DNA of 64,000 nt, from assembly GCA_011526085.1 (NCBI GenBank), contig WYBC01000041.1:62001-126000 (forward strand). Direction: 5' to 3'. Origin of the DNA: Lysobacter sp. Lineage in GTDB: Bacteria; Pseudomonadota; Gammaproteobacteria; Xanthomonadales; Xanthomonadaceae. Below are positions 42,797 through 52,100 of the stretch, piece by piece; position 1 is the first letter of the stretch, and every line of letters starts with the position of its first letter. The position numbers and the translations under genes were made by a program. Below the pieces are notes generated by a model. It ran no database searches, was not told the DNA's origin, and saw nothing but the letters and a program-made list of their open reading frames with translations.

Positions 42797-43807
42797 ATGC
42801 AGCGATCGTCCCACGGCCCCGATCTGATCGTTCTCCGCCGCGAAGGCCTGTATTGCCCGGCCGGCGATTTCCACATCGACCCGTGGATGCCGGTGGCGCG
42901 CGCCGTGATCACCCACGGCCACGGCGATCATGCGCGCGGCGGCATGGGCGAGTATCACGGCACGCGCGACGGCCTGCCGATCCTGCGATGGCGTCTGGGC
43001 GAGCAGCGGTTCCACGCCTACGCCTACGGCGAACGCTTCCGTCTCGGCCGGGCCACGGTGTCGCTGCATCCGGCCGGGCATGTGCTCGGCTCGGCGCAGG
43101 TGCGGGTCGAATGCGACGGCGAGGTCTGGGTCGCGTCCGGCGACTACAAGCGCCAGCCGGACCCGACCTGCGCGCCGTTCGAGGTCGTGCCCTGCGATGT
43201 GTTCATCACCGAAGCGACGTTCGGCCTGCCGGTCTACCGCTGGCCCGCGACGACGGAGGTGGCGCGCGAGATCCTCGAATGGCGCGATCACTGCGCGCGC
43301 GGAGGCGATGCCGCGGTGCTGCTGTGCTACGCGCTCGGCAAGGCGCAGCGCATTCTCGCCGAGCTGGGCGCGCTGACCGATCGACCGGCGCATCTCCACG
43401 GCGCGATCGCGGCCGGCGTCGATGTCTATCGCGCCGAGGGCATCGCGATGCTGGAAACGCGGACCGTCGCGGAGTCGACACCCGGCGCGGATTTCGCCGG
43501 TGCGCTCGTGCTGGCGCCGCCGTCCGCCGCCGGCAGCCCGTGGCTGCGGCGATTCCGGCGCGCGCAGCTGGGATTCGCCTCCGGCTGGATGCGCCTGCGC
43601 GGAAACCGGCGCCGGCGCGGCTACGACCGCGGCTTCGTGATCTCCGATCACGCCGACTGGCCGGACCTGCTGCGCACGATCGTCGCCACCGGCGCGTCCC
43701 GGGTGATCGCGACCCACGGCAACACCGATGCCCTGATCCGCGCGCTCAACGAACGCGGCATCGCGGCGGAGGCGTTCCCGACCCGGTTCGGCGACGACGA
43801 CGCATGA
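42797..43807 (+). CDS. Ligase-associated DNA exonuclease (metallo-beta-lactamase fold)
   Basis: A 336-residue nuclease of the mRNA 3'-end-processing/SNM1-like MBL group found beside ATP-dependent ligases. The metal-binding motif is ITHGHGDHARGG (about residues 38-49); further conserved parts are HPAGHVLGSAQ, ASGDYKRQPDP and VISDHADW near the C-terminus. First gene of a four-gene operon; its stop overlaps the ligase start as ATGA. The operon is thought to repair DNA ends, but its precise task is not settled. Confidence 0.9.
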   Translation: MQRSSHGPDLIVLRREGLYCPAGDFHIDPWMPVARAVITHGHGDHARGGMGEYHGTRDGLPILRWRLGEQRFHAYAYGERFRLGRATVSLHPAGHVLGSAQVRVECDGEVWVASGDYKRQPDPTCAPFEVVPCDVFITEATFGLPVYRWPATTEVAREILEWRDHCARGGDAAVLLCYALGKAQRILAELGALTDRPAHLHGAIAAGVDVYRAEGIAMLETRTVAESTPGADFAGALVLAPPSAAGSPWLRRFRRAQLGFASGWMRLRGNRRRRGYDRGFVISDHADWPDLLRTIVATGASRVIATHGNTDALIRALNERGIAAEAFPTRFGDDDA

Positions 43808-45429
43808 AACGTTTCGCCGCGCTGTATCGCGATCTCGACCGCAGCACCGCGACGCTCGACAAGCGCGCCGCGCTGATCGGCTATTTCGGCGAAGCGCCGC
43901 CGCGCGATGCCGCCTGGGCGCTGTGGCTGCTGTCGGGCGGCAAGATCGGCGGCGGCAAGGCCGGCGGCAGCAAAACCGGCAAGATCGCCGACACGCGCGA
44001 ACTGCGGCAGTGGATCGCCGAGGAAAGCGGCAATCCCGACTGGCTGGTCGACGAATGCTACGACCAGGTCGGCGATCTCGCCGAAACGCTGGCGCTGTTG
44101 CTGGACGACCCGGTCGCGGCCGACCGCGAACCGCGATCCCTCGCCGACTGGATCGAGGATCGGCTGCTGCCGCTGGCCGGCGCCCCGGTCGAAGCCCGGC
44201 GCGCCGTCGTCGTCGATGCGTGGCGGCGCCTGCCCTTCGACGAACGCCTGCTGTTCAACAAGCTGCTGACCGGCGCACTGCGCGTCGGCGTGTCGCAGCG
44301 CCTCGTGCAGCAGGCGCTGTCGACGCTGTCCGGCATCGACATCGCGCGGATCGCGCAGCGCATGCTCGGCGACTGGACGCCGACCGCGGCCTTCCTCGCC
44401 GACCTGCTCAATCCGGAGGCGCTCGCCAGCGACCGCGAGCAGCCGTATCCGTTCTTCCTCGCCTCTCCGCTCGACGCCGACGTGACCGATCTCGGCGACA
44501 TCGCCGACTGGTCGCTGGAATGGAAATGGGACGGCATCCGGCTGCAGGCGATCCGCCGCAACGGCGGCGTCGCGCTGTGGTCGCGCGGCGAAGAGCGGCT
44601 GGACGGTCGCTTCCCCGAAATCGAAGGCGCGATCGCCGCCCTGCCCCGCGATTGCGTGATCGACGGCGAGCTGCTGGCGTGGGGCGACGACGACGATGCG
44701 CCGCTGCCGTTCACCGCGCTGCAGACGCGCATCCAGCGCCGCAAACCCGGTCCGAAGACGCTCGCCGCGACCCCGGTGCGCATGCTCGCCTACGATCTGA
44801 TGGAGCTCGACGGCGAAGACTGGCGTCCGCGGTCGCTGTCGGAACGGCAGGCGGCGTTGGCGGCGCTGCTGCGCGAAACACCCGACGGCCGCATCCGTCC
44901 TTCGCCCGCGCTCGACGCGCCGGACTGGGCGTCCGCGGCCGGCCTGCGCGTGCAGGCGCGTGCGCGCGGCGTCGAAGGCCTGATGCTCAAGCGCCGCTCG
45001 TCGCCGTATCAATCCGGGCGCCGGCGCGGCGACTGGTGGAAATGGAAGATCGATCCGCTCACGATCGACGCGGTGATGATCTACGCCCAGTCGGGCCATG
45101 GCCGCCGCAGCACCCTCTACACCGACTACACCTTCGCGGTCTGGGACGGCGATGCGCTGGTGCCCGTCGCGAAAGCCTATTCGGGGCTCGACGACCGGGA
45201 AATCCTCGCGCTCGACAAATGGATCCGGGCGAACACCCTCGAACGCTTCGGGCCGGTGCGGTCGGTGCGCGCCGAGCAGGTGTTCGAACTGGGCTTCGAA
45301 GGCGTGAACCGCAGCCGCCGGCACAAATCCGGGATCGCCGTGCGCTTTCCGCGGATCCTGCGCTGGCGCCACGACAAGCCCGCCGCCGAGGCCGATCGCC
45401 TCGACACGCTGCGGGCGCTGGCGCAATGA
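43804..45429 (+). CDS. ATP-dependent DNA ligase
   Basis: A 541-residue ligase of the bacterial LigB/archaeal-like group. An N-terminal DNA-binding domain (1-215) precedes the nucleotidyltransferase domain with the adenylated lysine K241 in EWKWDGIRLQ, then VIDGELLAW, EGLMLKRRSSPYQSG and WWKWKIDPLTIDAVMIYA, and an OB-fold with FELGFEGVNRS and GIAVRFPRILRWR. A low-complexity insert GGKIGGGKAGGSKTGK (residues 45-60) is unusual. Coupled by ATGA overlaps to the exonuclease upstream and helicase downstream. Confidence 0.95.
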   Translation: MKRFAALYRDLDRSTATLDKRAALIGYFGEAPPRDAAWALWLLSGGKIGGGKAGGSKTGKIADTRELRQWIAEESGNPDWLVDECYDQVGDLAETLALLLDDPVAADREPRSLADWIEDRLLPLAGAPVEARRAVVVDAWRRLPFDERLLFNKLLTGALRVGVSQRLVQQALSTLSGIDIARIAQRMLGDWTPTAAFLADLLNPEALASDREQPYPFFLASPLDADVTDLGDIADWSLEWKWDGIRLQAIRRNGGVALWSRGEERLDGRFPEIEGAIAALPRDCVIDGELLAWGDDDDAPLPFTALQTRIQRRKPGPKTLAATPVRMLAYDLMELDGEDWRPRSLSERQAALAALLRETPDGRIRPSPALDAPDWASAAGLRVQARARGVEGLMLKRRSSPYQSGRRRGDWWKWKIDPLTIDAVMIYAQSGHGRRSTLYTDYTFAVWDGDALVPVAKAYSGLDDREILALDKWIRANTLERFGPVRSVRAEQVFELGFEGVNRSRRHKSGIAVRFPRILRWRHDKPAAEADRLDTLRALAQ

Positions 45430-47981
45430 GCGCCGATCACGAGCCTGCGAAGCGCGATCTTGCGAAGCGCGACCCTGCGGGGCATGACCCTGCGGGACAT
45501 GCCTCCGCAGGCGAGGCGCTCGCCGCATGGTTCACCGCGCGCGGCTGGACGCCCGCCCGTTTCCAGCGCGAGGTGTGGCGACGCTACGCGCGCGGCGAAT
45601 CCGGTCTCATCCATACGCCGACCGGCAGCGGCAAGACGCTCGCGGCGATCGGCGGCCCGCTGATCGAAGCGCTGCGGCGCCAACGCGCAGCGCAGCGCGC
45701 CGCCTCCTCATCGCGCAGGCGCGCGGCGAACCCGAGGCGACTCGCGGTGCTGTGGATCACGCCGCTGCGCGCGCTCGCGGTGGACACGCTGCGCGCCCTG
45801 CGCGCGCCCATCGACGAGCTCGGCCTGGACTGGCAGGTGGCCCTGCGCACCGGCGATGCCGGCGCTCGCGACAAACGCCTGGCCAGAAACGGCCGGGTCG
45901 ATGTGCTGGTGACCACGCCCGAGTCGCTCGCCCTGCTGCTGTCCTATCCGGAAGCGGCGGAGAATTTCGCGCAGCTGCGCGCGGTCGTCGTCGACGAATG
46001 GCACGAACTGGTCGGCAACAAGCGCGGCGTGCTGCTGCAGCTGGGGCTGGCGCGGCTGCGAGCGCTGTCGCCGGAACTGCGCCTGTGGGGCTTGTCGGCG
46101 ACGCTCGGCAATCTCGAGGAAGCGCGCGATGTCCTGCTGCCGCATGCGCCGCATGGTGCGATCGTGCCGTCGCCGCTGCCGCGCGCGGTCGCGGTGGAGA
46201 CGCTGCTGCCGGACGCCGGCGAGCGCTTCGTCTGGGCCGGCCATCTCGGGCTGGGGCAATTGCCGCGCGTGGTCGAACGGATCTTCGCCGCGCGCACGAG
46301 CCTGTTGTTCACCAACACGCGCGCGCAGGCGGAGCTGTGGCACCAGGCGCTGTCCGCGGTCTGGCCGGAGGATCCGTCGACGCTGGCCCTGCACCACGGA
46401 TCGCTCGACGCATCGCTGCGCGCCGATGCCGAACAGGGCCTGCGCGACGGTCGCATCCGCTGCGTCGTCGCCACGTCCAGTCTCGATCTGGGCGTGGACT
46501 ATCCCACGGTCGACCAGGTGTTCCAGATCGGCAGCCCCAAGGGCATCGCGCGGCTGCAGCAGCGCGCCGGGCGTTCGCGCCATCGCCCGGGCGAATCGGG
46601 CCACGTGATCTGCGTGCCCACCCACGCGCTCGAACTCGTCGAATACGCGGCCGCGCGGATCGCGCTGGGACGCGGCGACATCGAGCCGCGACCGCCGCCG
46701 ACGCTGTGCGAGGACGTGCTGGCCCAGCACTGCGTCACTCTCGCGCTGGGCGGCGGCTTCGCGGCGGACGCGTTGTTCGCCGAAGTGCGCGGCACCCATG
46801 CGTACGCGGCGCTGGACGCCGGGCGCTGGCGGGCCGTGCTCGACTTCATCGTCCGCGGCGGCCAGGCGCTGGAGGCGTACCCGGACCATCATCGGGTGGT
46901 GCGCGACGACGACGGCGTGTACCGCGTCCACGATCGCCGCATCGCGCTGCGCCATCGGCTTTCGATCGGCACCATCGCCAGCGACGGCTCGGTGTCGGTG
47001 AAGATGCTGCGCGGCGCGCGCCTGGGATCGATCGAGGAAAGTTTCGTCGGTCGCCTGCGTCCCGGCGACCGCTTCCAGTTCGCCGGCCGCATGCTCGAAC
47101 TGTTCCGGCTGGAGGACATGACCGCATTCGTGAAGATCGCGAAGGGCGCGGGCGGCGACGTACCGCAGTGGCAGGGCGGGCGGATGCCGCTGTCGAACCG
47201 GCTCGCGCACGAAGCCGAGGCTCTGTTCGGCCTCGCGCGCGACGGCGCGCCGCGGGTGCCGGAGCTGTCCGCCGTCGCGCGGCTGCTCGCGCTGCAGCGA
47301 CGCCTCTCCGATCTTCCCGCGCCGGGCCGGCTGCTGGTGGAATGCATCCGCGCCCGCGACGGCGAGCACGTCTTCGTGTATCCGTTCGCGGGTCGCCTCG
47401 TGCACGAAGGATTGGCGGCGCTGTGCGCGCTTCGCCTGGGGCGATCGCGGAAGAACAGCTTCCGCTACGCCGCGAACGACTACGGCTTCATGCTGTCGCC
47501 GGCCGATCCGGTCGCGCTCGACATCGACGCCGTGCGCGCGATGCTGGCGTCGGCGCATCTGCTCGACGATCTGCGCGAGGGCATGAATCTCGGCGAACTG
47601 TCGCGCCGCCAGTTCCGCGAGATCGCACGCATCGCCGGCCTGCTGGTGCCCTCGCTGCCCGGCGGCGCGCCGAAATCGATGCGCGCCGTGCAGGCCTCGA
47701 GCGGGCTGATCTTCGACGTGCTGCAACGCTTCGACCCGGACCATGTCCTGCTCGCCCAGGCGGAACGCGAGGTGCTGCAGGTGCAGCTCGATCTGCGGCG
47801 CATCGAGGCGACACTGGACGACTGCGCGCGGCGCACGATCGCGCTGTACGCGCCGTCCGGCTTCACCCCGCTGTCGTTCCCGCTGTGGACCGACGGGTTC
47901 CGCGGGCGGCTCAGCACCGAGGACTGGCAGGCGCGGGTCCGGCGCGCCGCGGCGCAACTGGAGAAACGTCATGCCCGCTGA
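45426..47981 (+). CDS. Ligase-associated DEXH-box DNA helicase (Lhr-like)
   Basis: An 851-residue superfamily 2 helicase. Walker A is TPTGSGKT (64-71), motif II is DEWH (190-193), SATLGNLEEA is motif III, and TSSLDLGVDYPTVDQVFQIGSP and QRAGRSRHRPGE are motifs V and VI; a Lhr-type C-terminal region follows. It is the ligase-associated subtype, expected to unwind DNA in the same repair process. The N-terminus contains four 15-base tandem repeats. Overlaps the ligase by four bases and the phosphoesterase gene by 11. Confidence 0.93.
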   Translation: MSADHEPAKRDLAKRDPAGHDPAGHASAGEALAAWFTARGWTPARFQREVWRRYARGESGLIHTPTGSGKTLAAIGGPLIEALRRQRAAQRAASSSRRRAANPRRLAVLWITPLRALAVDTLRALRAPIDELGLDWQVALRTGDAGARDKRLARNGRVDVLVTTPESLALLLSYPEAAENFAQLRAVVVDEWHELVGNKRGVLLQLGLARLRALSPELRLWGLSATLGNLEEARDVLLPHAPHGAIVPSPLPRAVAVETLLPDAGERFVWAGHLGLGQLPRVVERIFAARTSLLFTNTRAQAELWHQALSAVWPEDPSTLALHHGSLDASLRADAEQGLRDGRIRCVVATSSLDLGVDYPTVDQVFQIGSPKGIARLQQRAGRSRHRPGESGHVICVPTHALELVEYAAARIALGRGDIEPRPPPTLCEDVLAQHCVTLALGGGFAADALFAEVRGTHAYAALDAGRWRAVLDFIVRGGQALEAYPDHHRVVRDDDGVYRVHDRRIALRHRLSIGTIASDGSVSVKMLRGARLGSIEESFVGRLRPGDRFQFAGRMLELFRLEDMTAFVKIAKGAGGDVPQWQGGRMPLSNRLAHEAEALFGLARDGAPRVPELSAVARLLALQRRLSDLPAPGRLLVECIRARDGEHVFVYPFAGRLVHEGLAALCALRLGRSRKNSFRYAANDYGFMLSPADPVALDIDAVRAMLASAHLLDDLREGMNLGELSRRQFREIARIAGLLVPSLPGGAPKSMRAVQASSGLIFDVLQRFDPDHVLLAQAEREVLQVQLDLRRIEATLDDCARRTIALYAPSGFTPLSFPLWTDGFRGRLSTEDWQARVRRAAAQLEKRHAR
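45447..45506 (+). repeat. Four 15-base tandem repeats inside the helicase gene
   Basis: Units GCGAAGCGCGATCTT, GCGAAGCGCGACCCT, GCGGGGCATGACCCT and GCGGGACATGCCTCC encode AKRDL-AKRDP-AGHDP-AGHAS near the N-terminus. Drift between first and last units suggests stepwise duplication. Confidence 0.8.
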
Positions 47982-48636
47982 CATCGGCGTGCGGATCGGC
48001 GGGCACCCGATGCGCGCGCTGGCCGAACGCGCCCTGTTCTGGCCCGCGCGTTCGCGGTTGATCCTGTCCGACCTGCATCTGGGCAAGGCCGACGCGTTCC
48101 GCCGCTTCGGCATCGCGATGCCCACGGGCGGAACGGCCCTCGACCTCGAACGCCTGTCGGGCCTCGCGGCGCGCACCGGCGCACGCGAGCTCTGGATTCT
48201 CGGCGACTTCCTGCATGGCGCGGTCGAAGCGGCGTCCTGGCGCAGCCGATGGCATGCCTGGCGCGACGCCCATGCGACGCTCGACATCCGCGTGCTGACC
48301 GGAAACCACGATGCCGCGCTCGCGACGGCGCGCCTCGGCGTCGGGCTGCTGGGACCGGCGGTGGACGAAGACGGCCTCGCCTTCCGGCATGCGCCCGCAA
48401 CGGTCGCCGCGCATCATGTCGTCTGCGGCCACGTGCATCCGGTGTCGCGGCTGCCGTCGCTTCCGGGGCGCTGGCCGATCTTCTGGCTCGGGCCCGAACG
48501 GACCGTGCTGCCCGCCTTCTCGCTGTTCACGGGCGGCTGCGAGATCGAGATCGCGGACGGCGAACGCTTCGTGGCCTGCGTCGAATCCGAAGCGGTCGCT
48601 TCGTTCGCGGGCGACGCGCCTACAACTGCGATTTGA
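47971..48636 (+). CDS. pdeM: Ligase-associated metallophosphoesterase (PdeM-like)
   Basis: A 221-residue calcineurin-like phosphoesterase. The metal-binding blocks are present: LILSDLHLGKADAFRR, WILGDFLHG, VLTGNHDAAL and VCGHVHPV. Last gene of the ligase-associated repair operon, where such proteins are predicted phosphodiesterases or nucleases. Its 3' end overlaps the convergent phospholipase-D-type gene by 17 bases. Confidence 0.9.
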   Translation: MPADIGVRIGGHPMRALAERALFWPARSRLILSDLHLGKADAFRRFGIAMPTGGTALDLERLSGLAARTGARELWILGDFLHGAVEAASWRSRWHAWRDAHATLDIRVLTGNHDAALATARLGVGLLGPAVDEDGLAFRHAPATVAAHHVVCGHVHPVSRLPSLPGRWPIFWLGPERTVLPAFSLFTGGCEIEIADGERFVACVESEAVASFAGDAPTTAI

Positions 48637-49903
48637 TCGGCAGCACCAGCTTCTCGAAGAACTTCTCCCGAAGCGGGCGCGCTTCCCACATCGCGTACGT
48701 GTAGGGCTTCGCATGCGCCATGTCGGCTTCGAAGACCGCGGTCATTTCGGTGGCGAACGCCCGATCGTAGACGTTCATGCTGGCCTCGTCGTTGAGCTGG
48801 AACGAACGGACGTCGAAATTGGTCGATCCGACCGACACCAGTTCCTCGTCCACGATCAGCATCTTGTTGTGCATCATCGTCGGCTGGTACTCGTGGATCT
48901 CGACGCCGCCGAGCAGCAGTTCGCCCCAGTGCGCCTTGGAGGCGAGACGAACGGTTTCCGAATCGATGTGCTTGCCGGGCACCATGACCCTGACGCGCAC
49001 GCCACGCGCGCGCGCCGCGAGCAGCGCCTTGATGATCAGCGGATCGGGGACGAAATAGGCCGCATGCAGATCGATGGTTTTCGTGGATGCGGCGATCGTC
49101 ATCAGATACATCAGGTGCATGCTTTCGCTGCCCCCGGAGGGCGATGCGACGAACATGTGCGCCGGCATGTCGCCGACCTCGGCGAGCGGCGGGAAATAGT
49201 CCTCGCCGTTGAGCACTTCGCCGGTGGTCTTGATCCAGTTGTCGTTGAACGCGGCCTGGAACTGCAGCACCACGGGCCCCTCGACCTTGAAATGCAGATC
49301 GCGCCAGTGCTCCGGATCCTGGGCGTGCCCGGTCCACTGATCCGCGACGCCGACCCCGCCGGTGAAGCCCACGCGACCGTCGATCACGAGGATCTTGCGA
49401 TGCGTCCGGTTGTTGAGCCGGCCCAGGTTGTACCACTTGAGCGGCCGGTACTTCTCGACGACGACGCCCGCCGCTTTCATCCGCTCGATCAGCGCGTCCT
49501 CCATCTTGATGCTGCCGACCCAATCCAGCAGGACATTGACCTTGACGCCGGCGCGAGCACGCTCCGACAGCGCTTCGGCGAACGCCTTCCCGGTGTCGCC
49601 CGACCAGTAGATGTAGGTCTCGAAATTGATGGTGCGCTGCGCGCCGCGGATCGCATCGAGCATCGCCGGGAAGATTTCGTCGCCGTTGTTCAATTCGGTC
49701 ACGCGGTTTCCGGGCAGGATGCCGGGACCGAGCATGACGCTCATCTCGCGGCGGAACTGCGGGTCCGCGATCGCATGGCGATGATCGAGTCGGCGTTCGA
49801 TGCGCTTCTCCGGCGTGACGAAATTCATCGCGATGGCGGCGATGACGATCGTGATCGCGATGGTGATGATGACGGTCAGCATCCGTCTTTTGCTCCAGGC
49901 CAA
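48620..49903 (-). CDS. Phospholipase D / cardiolipin synthase family protein
   Basis: A 427-residue protein with one N-terminal membrane anchor (MLTVIITIAITIVIAAIAMNF) and two HKD motifs: NRTHRKILVIDGRVGFTGG near residue 165 and MMHNKMLIVDEELVSVGSTN near 345. It most resembles cardiolipin synthases of the ClsB/C type, which join phosphatidyl groups; a general phospholipase D activity is also possible. The single anchor rather than two helices distinguishes it from ClsA. Convergent with the repair operon. Confidence 0.85.
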   Translation of the reverse strand: MAWSKRRMLTVIITIAITIVIAAIAMNFVTPEKRIERRLDHRHAIADPQFRREMSVMLGPGILPGNRVTELNNGDEIFPAMLDAIRGAQRTINFETYIYWSGDTGKAFAEALSERARAGVKVNVLLDWVGSIKMEDALIERMKAAGVVVEKYRPLKWYNLGRLNNRTHRKILVIDGRVGFTGGVGVADQWTGHAQDPEHWRDLHFKVEGPVVLQFQAAFNDNWIKTTGEVLNGEDYFPPLAEVGDMPAHMFVASPSGGSESMHLMYLMTIAASTKTIDLHAAYFVPDPLIIKALLAARARGVRVRVMVPGKHIDSETVRLASKAHWGELLLGGVEIHEYQPTMMHNKMLIVDEELVSVGSTNFDVRSFQLNDEASMNVYDRAFATEMTAVFEADMAHAKPYTYAMWEARPLREKFFEKLVLPIKSQL

Positions 49904-50039
49904 GTCTCACCTCTTCGACGATGCCGCTCGCGGCCCTCGCGCCCCGTTGCGGTGCGGAGGCGCGCGGAGCGCGTTGGCCGGAGATGCTATACCCATCCGC
50001 GAGCGCGTCCGCCAACGCGCGACGAATGGCGATTCCACA

Positions 50040-50072
50040 GCGCGTTTTGCACAGCGATCGCGCGTTTTGCAC
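50040..50072. promoter_or_regulatory. Two 13-base direct repeats, 20 bases apart
   Basis: GCGCGTTTTGCAC occurs at 50040-50052 and 50060-50072, exactly 20 bases start to start, in the 282-base divergent interval between the phospholipase-D-type gene and the dehydrogenase-like gene. The spacing of about two helical turns suits a dimeric or paired regulator. No other clear signal is seen in this interval apart from a TATACC at about 49990. Confidence 0.4.
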
Positions 50073-50185
50073 GTCGTCATCCACGTTTCCTGAAGCGGCG
50101 CCGAGCGCGGGCGCACGCGGACCTCCCGCCGCCGTGCGTGGTGTTAGCCTCCGACATCTTCCTTCTGCCCCGTATCGGAATCTCC

Positions 50186-51529
50186 ATGCCGATCGACGAC
50201 GCCCCCGCTTGCCCCGAAACGCTCCGATCGCGCGCGAGGCCATGGCGCATCGCCTCCGCGGCGGCGTTCGCCATCGCGCTGTCCGCGTGCGGCGAGCGGG
50301 CGCAACTCCTGGCCAACGAGGACGCCGGAGCCACGCCGAGGATCGTCACGCCGCAGCAACGCCTCATCCCCACCATCGACATCGCGCCCGCCGTCGGCTG
50401 GTCCGCATCGTCGCTGCCGGTCGCCGCGGACGGCTGGAAGTTCACCGCCTTCGCGCGCGATCTGTCGCATCCGCGCTGGCTCCATGTCCTTCCCAACGGC
50501 GACGTGCTGGTGGCGGAAAGCAATGCACCGCCGGGCAAGTCCGGCATCCGCGGGCTGCGGGGCGCGATCATGGGGTCGGTGATGAAGCGGGCCGGCGCCG
50601 GTGTGCCGAGCGCCGACCGGATCACCCTGCTGCGCGACGCCGACGGCGATGGCCGGGCCGAGATGCGCAGCGTGCTCCTCGACGGCCTGCATTCGCCCTT
50701 CGGGATGGCGCTGGTCGAGGACACGCTGTACATCGCGAATGCCGATGCGCTGGTGCGGGTGCCCTATGCCGTCGGCGACACGCGCATCGACGCGGCGCCG
50801 GTGAAGCTGTTCGACCTGCCGGGCAAGGGCGATGATCTCAATCATCACTGGACCAGGAGCCTGCTCGCCAGCGCCGACGGCTCGCGGCTGTACATCGGTG
50901 TCGGTTCGAACAGCAATGTCGGCGAGAACGGCATGGCCGCCGAAGCCGGCCGCGCGTCGATCTGGGAATTCGATCTCCGCAGCGGCAAGGGACGCGTGTT
51001 CGCTTCCGGCCTGCGCAATCCCGTGGGGCTGGCATGGCAACCGGCCAGCGGCGCGCTGTGGACTGTGGTGAACGAACGCGACGAACTGGGCAGCGATCTC
51101 GTGCCCGATTATCTGACCGAAGTGCGCGAAGGCGCGTTCTACGGTTGGCCCTATCTCTACTACGGTCGTCCCGATCCGCGCGCGCCGGCTCAGCCGGAAG
51201 GCGGCGCACCGCCGCCCGCCATCCTTCCGGACTTCGCGCTCGGATCGCACGTGGCGCCGCTGGGCCTGGCATTCGATGCGCGCGGCGCTTACATCGGCCT
51301 GCACGGGTCGTGGAACCGGACACCGCTCAATGGCTACAAGGTCGTCTTCGTGCCGTTTTCCGCCGGCAGGCCGCAGGGCGCGATCCAGGACATCCTCACC
51401 GGATTCGTCGACGAGGCCGGCAACGCGCGCGGCAGGCCGGCCGGTGTCGCCATCGATGCGCGCGGTGGCGTGCTGGTGGCGGACGACGTGGGCAACGCCG
51501 TGTGGCGTGTCTCGGCGATGCCACGATGA
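50186..51529 (+). CDS. Sorbosone/glucose dehydrogenase-like beta-propeller lipoprotein
   Basis: A 447-residue exported protein. A lipoprotein signal peptide ends AAAFAIALSAC (Cys about residue 33). The rest is a six-bladed beta-propeller of the soluble PQQ glucose dehydrogenase / L-sorbosone dehydrogenase group: FARDLSHPRWLHVLPNGDVLVAES, FGMALVEDTLYIAN, SGLRNPVGLAWQPASGALWTVVNERDELG, GLHGSWNRTPLNGYKVV and a closing GGVLVADDVGNAVWRV. Many homologues oxidise sugars using PQQ, but several have no proven activity. It ends 73 bases before the MgtC-like gene. Confidence 0.85.
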   Translation: MPIDDAPACPETLRSRARPWRIASAAAFAIALSACGERAQLLANEDAGATPRIVTPQQRLIPTIDIAPAVGWSASSLPVAADGWKFTAFARDLSHPRWLHVLPNGDVLVAESNAPPGKSGIRGLRGAIMGSVMKRAGAGVPSADRITLLRDADGDGRAEMRSVLLDGLHSPFGMALVEDTLYIANADALVRVPYAVGDTRIDAAPVKLFDLPGKGDDLNHHWTRSLLASADGSRLYIGVGSNSNVGENGMAAEAGRASIWEFDLRSGKGRVFASGLRNPVGLAWQPASGALWTVVNERDELGSDLVPDYLTEVREGAFYGWPYLYYGRPDPRAPAQPEGGAPPPAILPDFALGSHVAPLGLAFDARGAYIGLHGSWNRTPLNGYKVVFVPFSAGRPQGAIQDILTGFVDEAGNARGRPAGVAIDARGGVLVADDVGNAVWRVSAMPR

Positions 51530-51602
51530 GGGCGGGATGCGGGCAAACCGCCAGTGGCGGCGCGCGGATGCTGCAGGCATCGCCGCAGGAGGCCGGTGCC
51601 TA

Positions 51603-52100
51603 ATGGCCGCATCTCCGCTGTGGATGATCGTCGACCTGGCCCTGGCGATGTCGCTGGGCGGCATCATCGGTCTCGAGCGTGAAATCAAGGATCGTCCCGC
51701 GGGCTTCCGCACCCACACCCTCGTCGCGGGCAGTGCCGCGCTGCTGGTCTGCATCGGCCAATCGGTGCTCGCCGACGCGCGCTTCTCGCACATGTCGAAC
51801 GTCGTGGCGGATCCGCTTCGTCTGGTCGAGGCGGTTGTCGCGGGCGTCGCCTTCATCGGCGCCGGCACGATTTTCGCCAGCCGCGACCGCAACACCGTCA
51901 TCGGCATCACCACCGCCGCGTCGCTGCTCATCGTCGCCGTGATCGGCATCGCGATCGCCTTCCGCTACTACGTCCTGGGCATCGGCGCCGCGGCGCTGAC
52001 GTTGCTGGTCCTGACCGCGCTTGATCGGATCGAACGCAGGATTTCGGCGAGGCTCAAGACGCGACAGGGCGACGACACGGACGGTTCCGCCCGCGAATGA
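51603..52100 (+). CDS. MgtC/SapB family membrane protein
   Basis: A 165-residue inner-membrane protein with four to five helices. It contains the MgtC N-terminal signature (LALAMSLGGIIGLEREIKDRPAGFRTHTLV) and VAGVAFIGAGTIF followed by GITTAASLL. It lacks the C-terminal cytosolic domain of virulence-type MgtC, so it is a short SapB-like form. The role is unclear; relatives affect magnesium limitation or acid tolerance. Confidence 0.88.
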   Translation: MAASPLWMIVDLALAMSLGGIIGLEREIKDRPAGFRTHTLVAGSAALLVCIGQSVLADARFSHMSNVVADPLRLVEAVVAGVAFIGAGTIFASRDRNTVIGITTAASLLIVAVIGIAIAFRYYVLGIGAAALTLLVLTALDRIERRISARLKTRQGDDTDGSARE

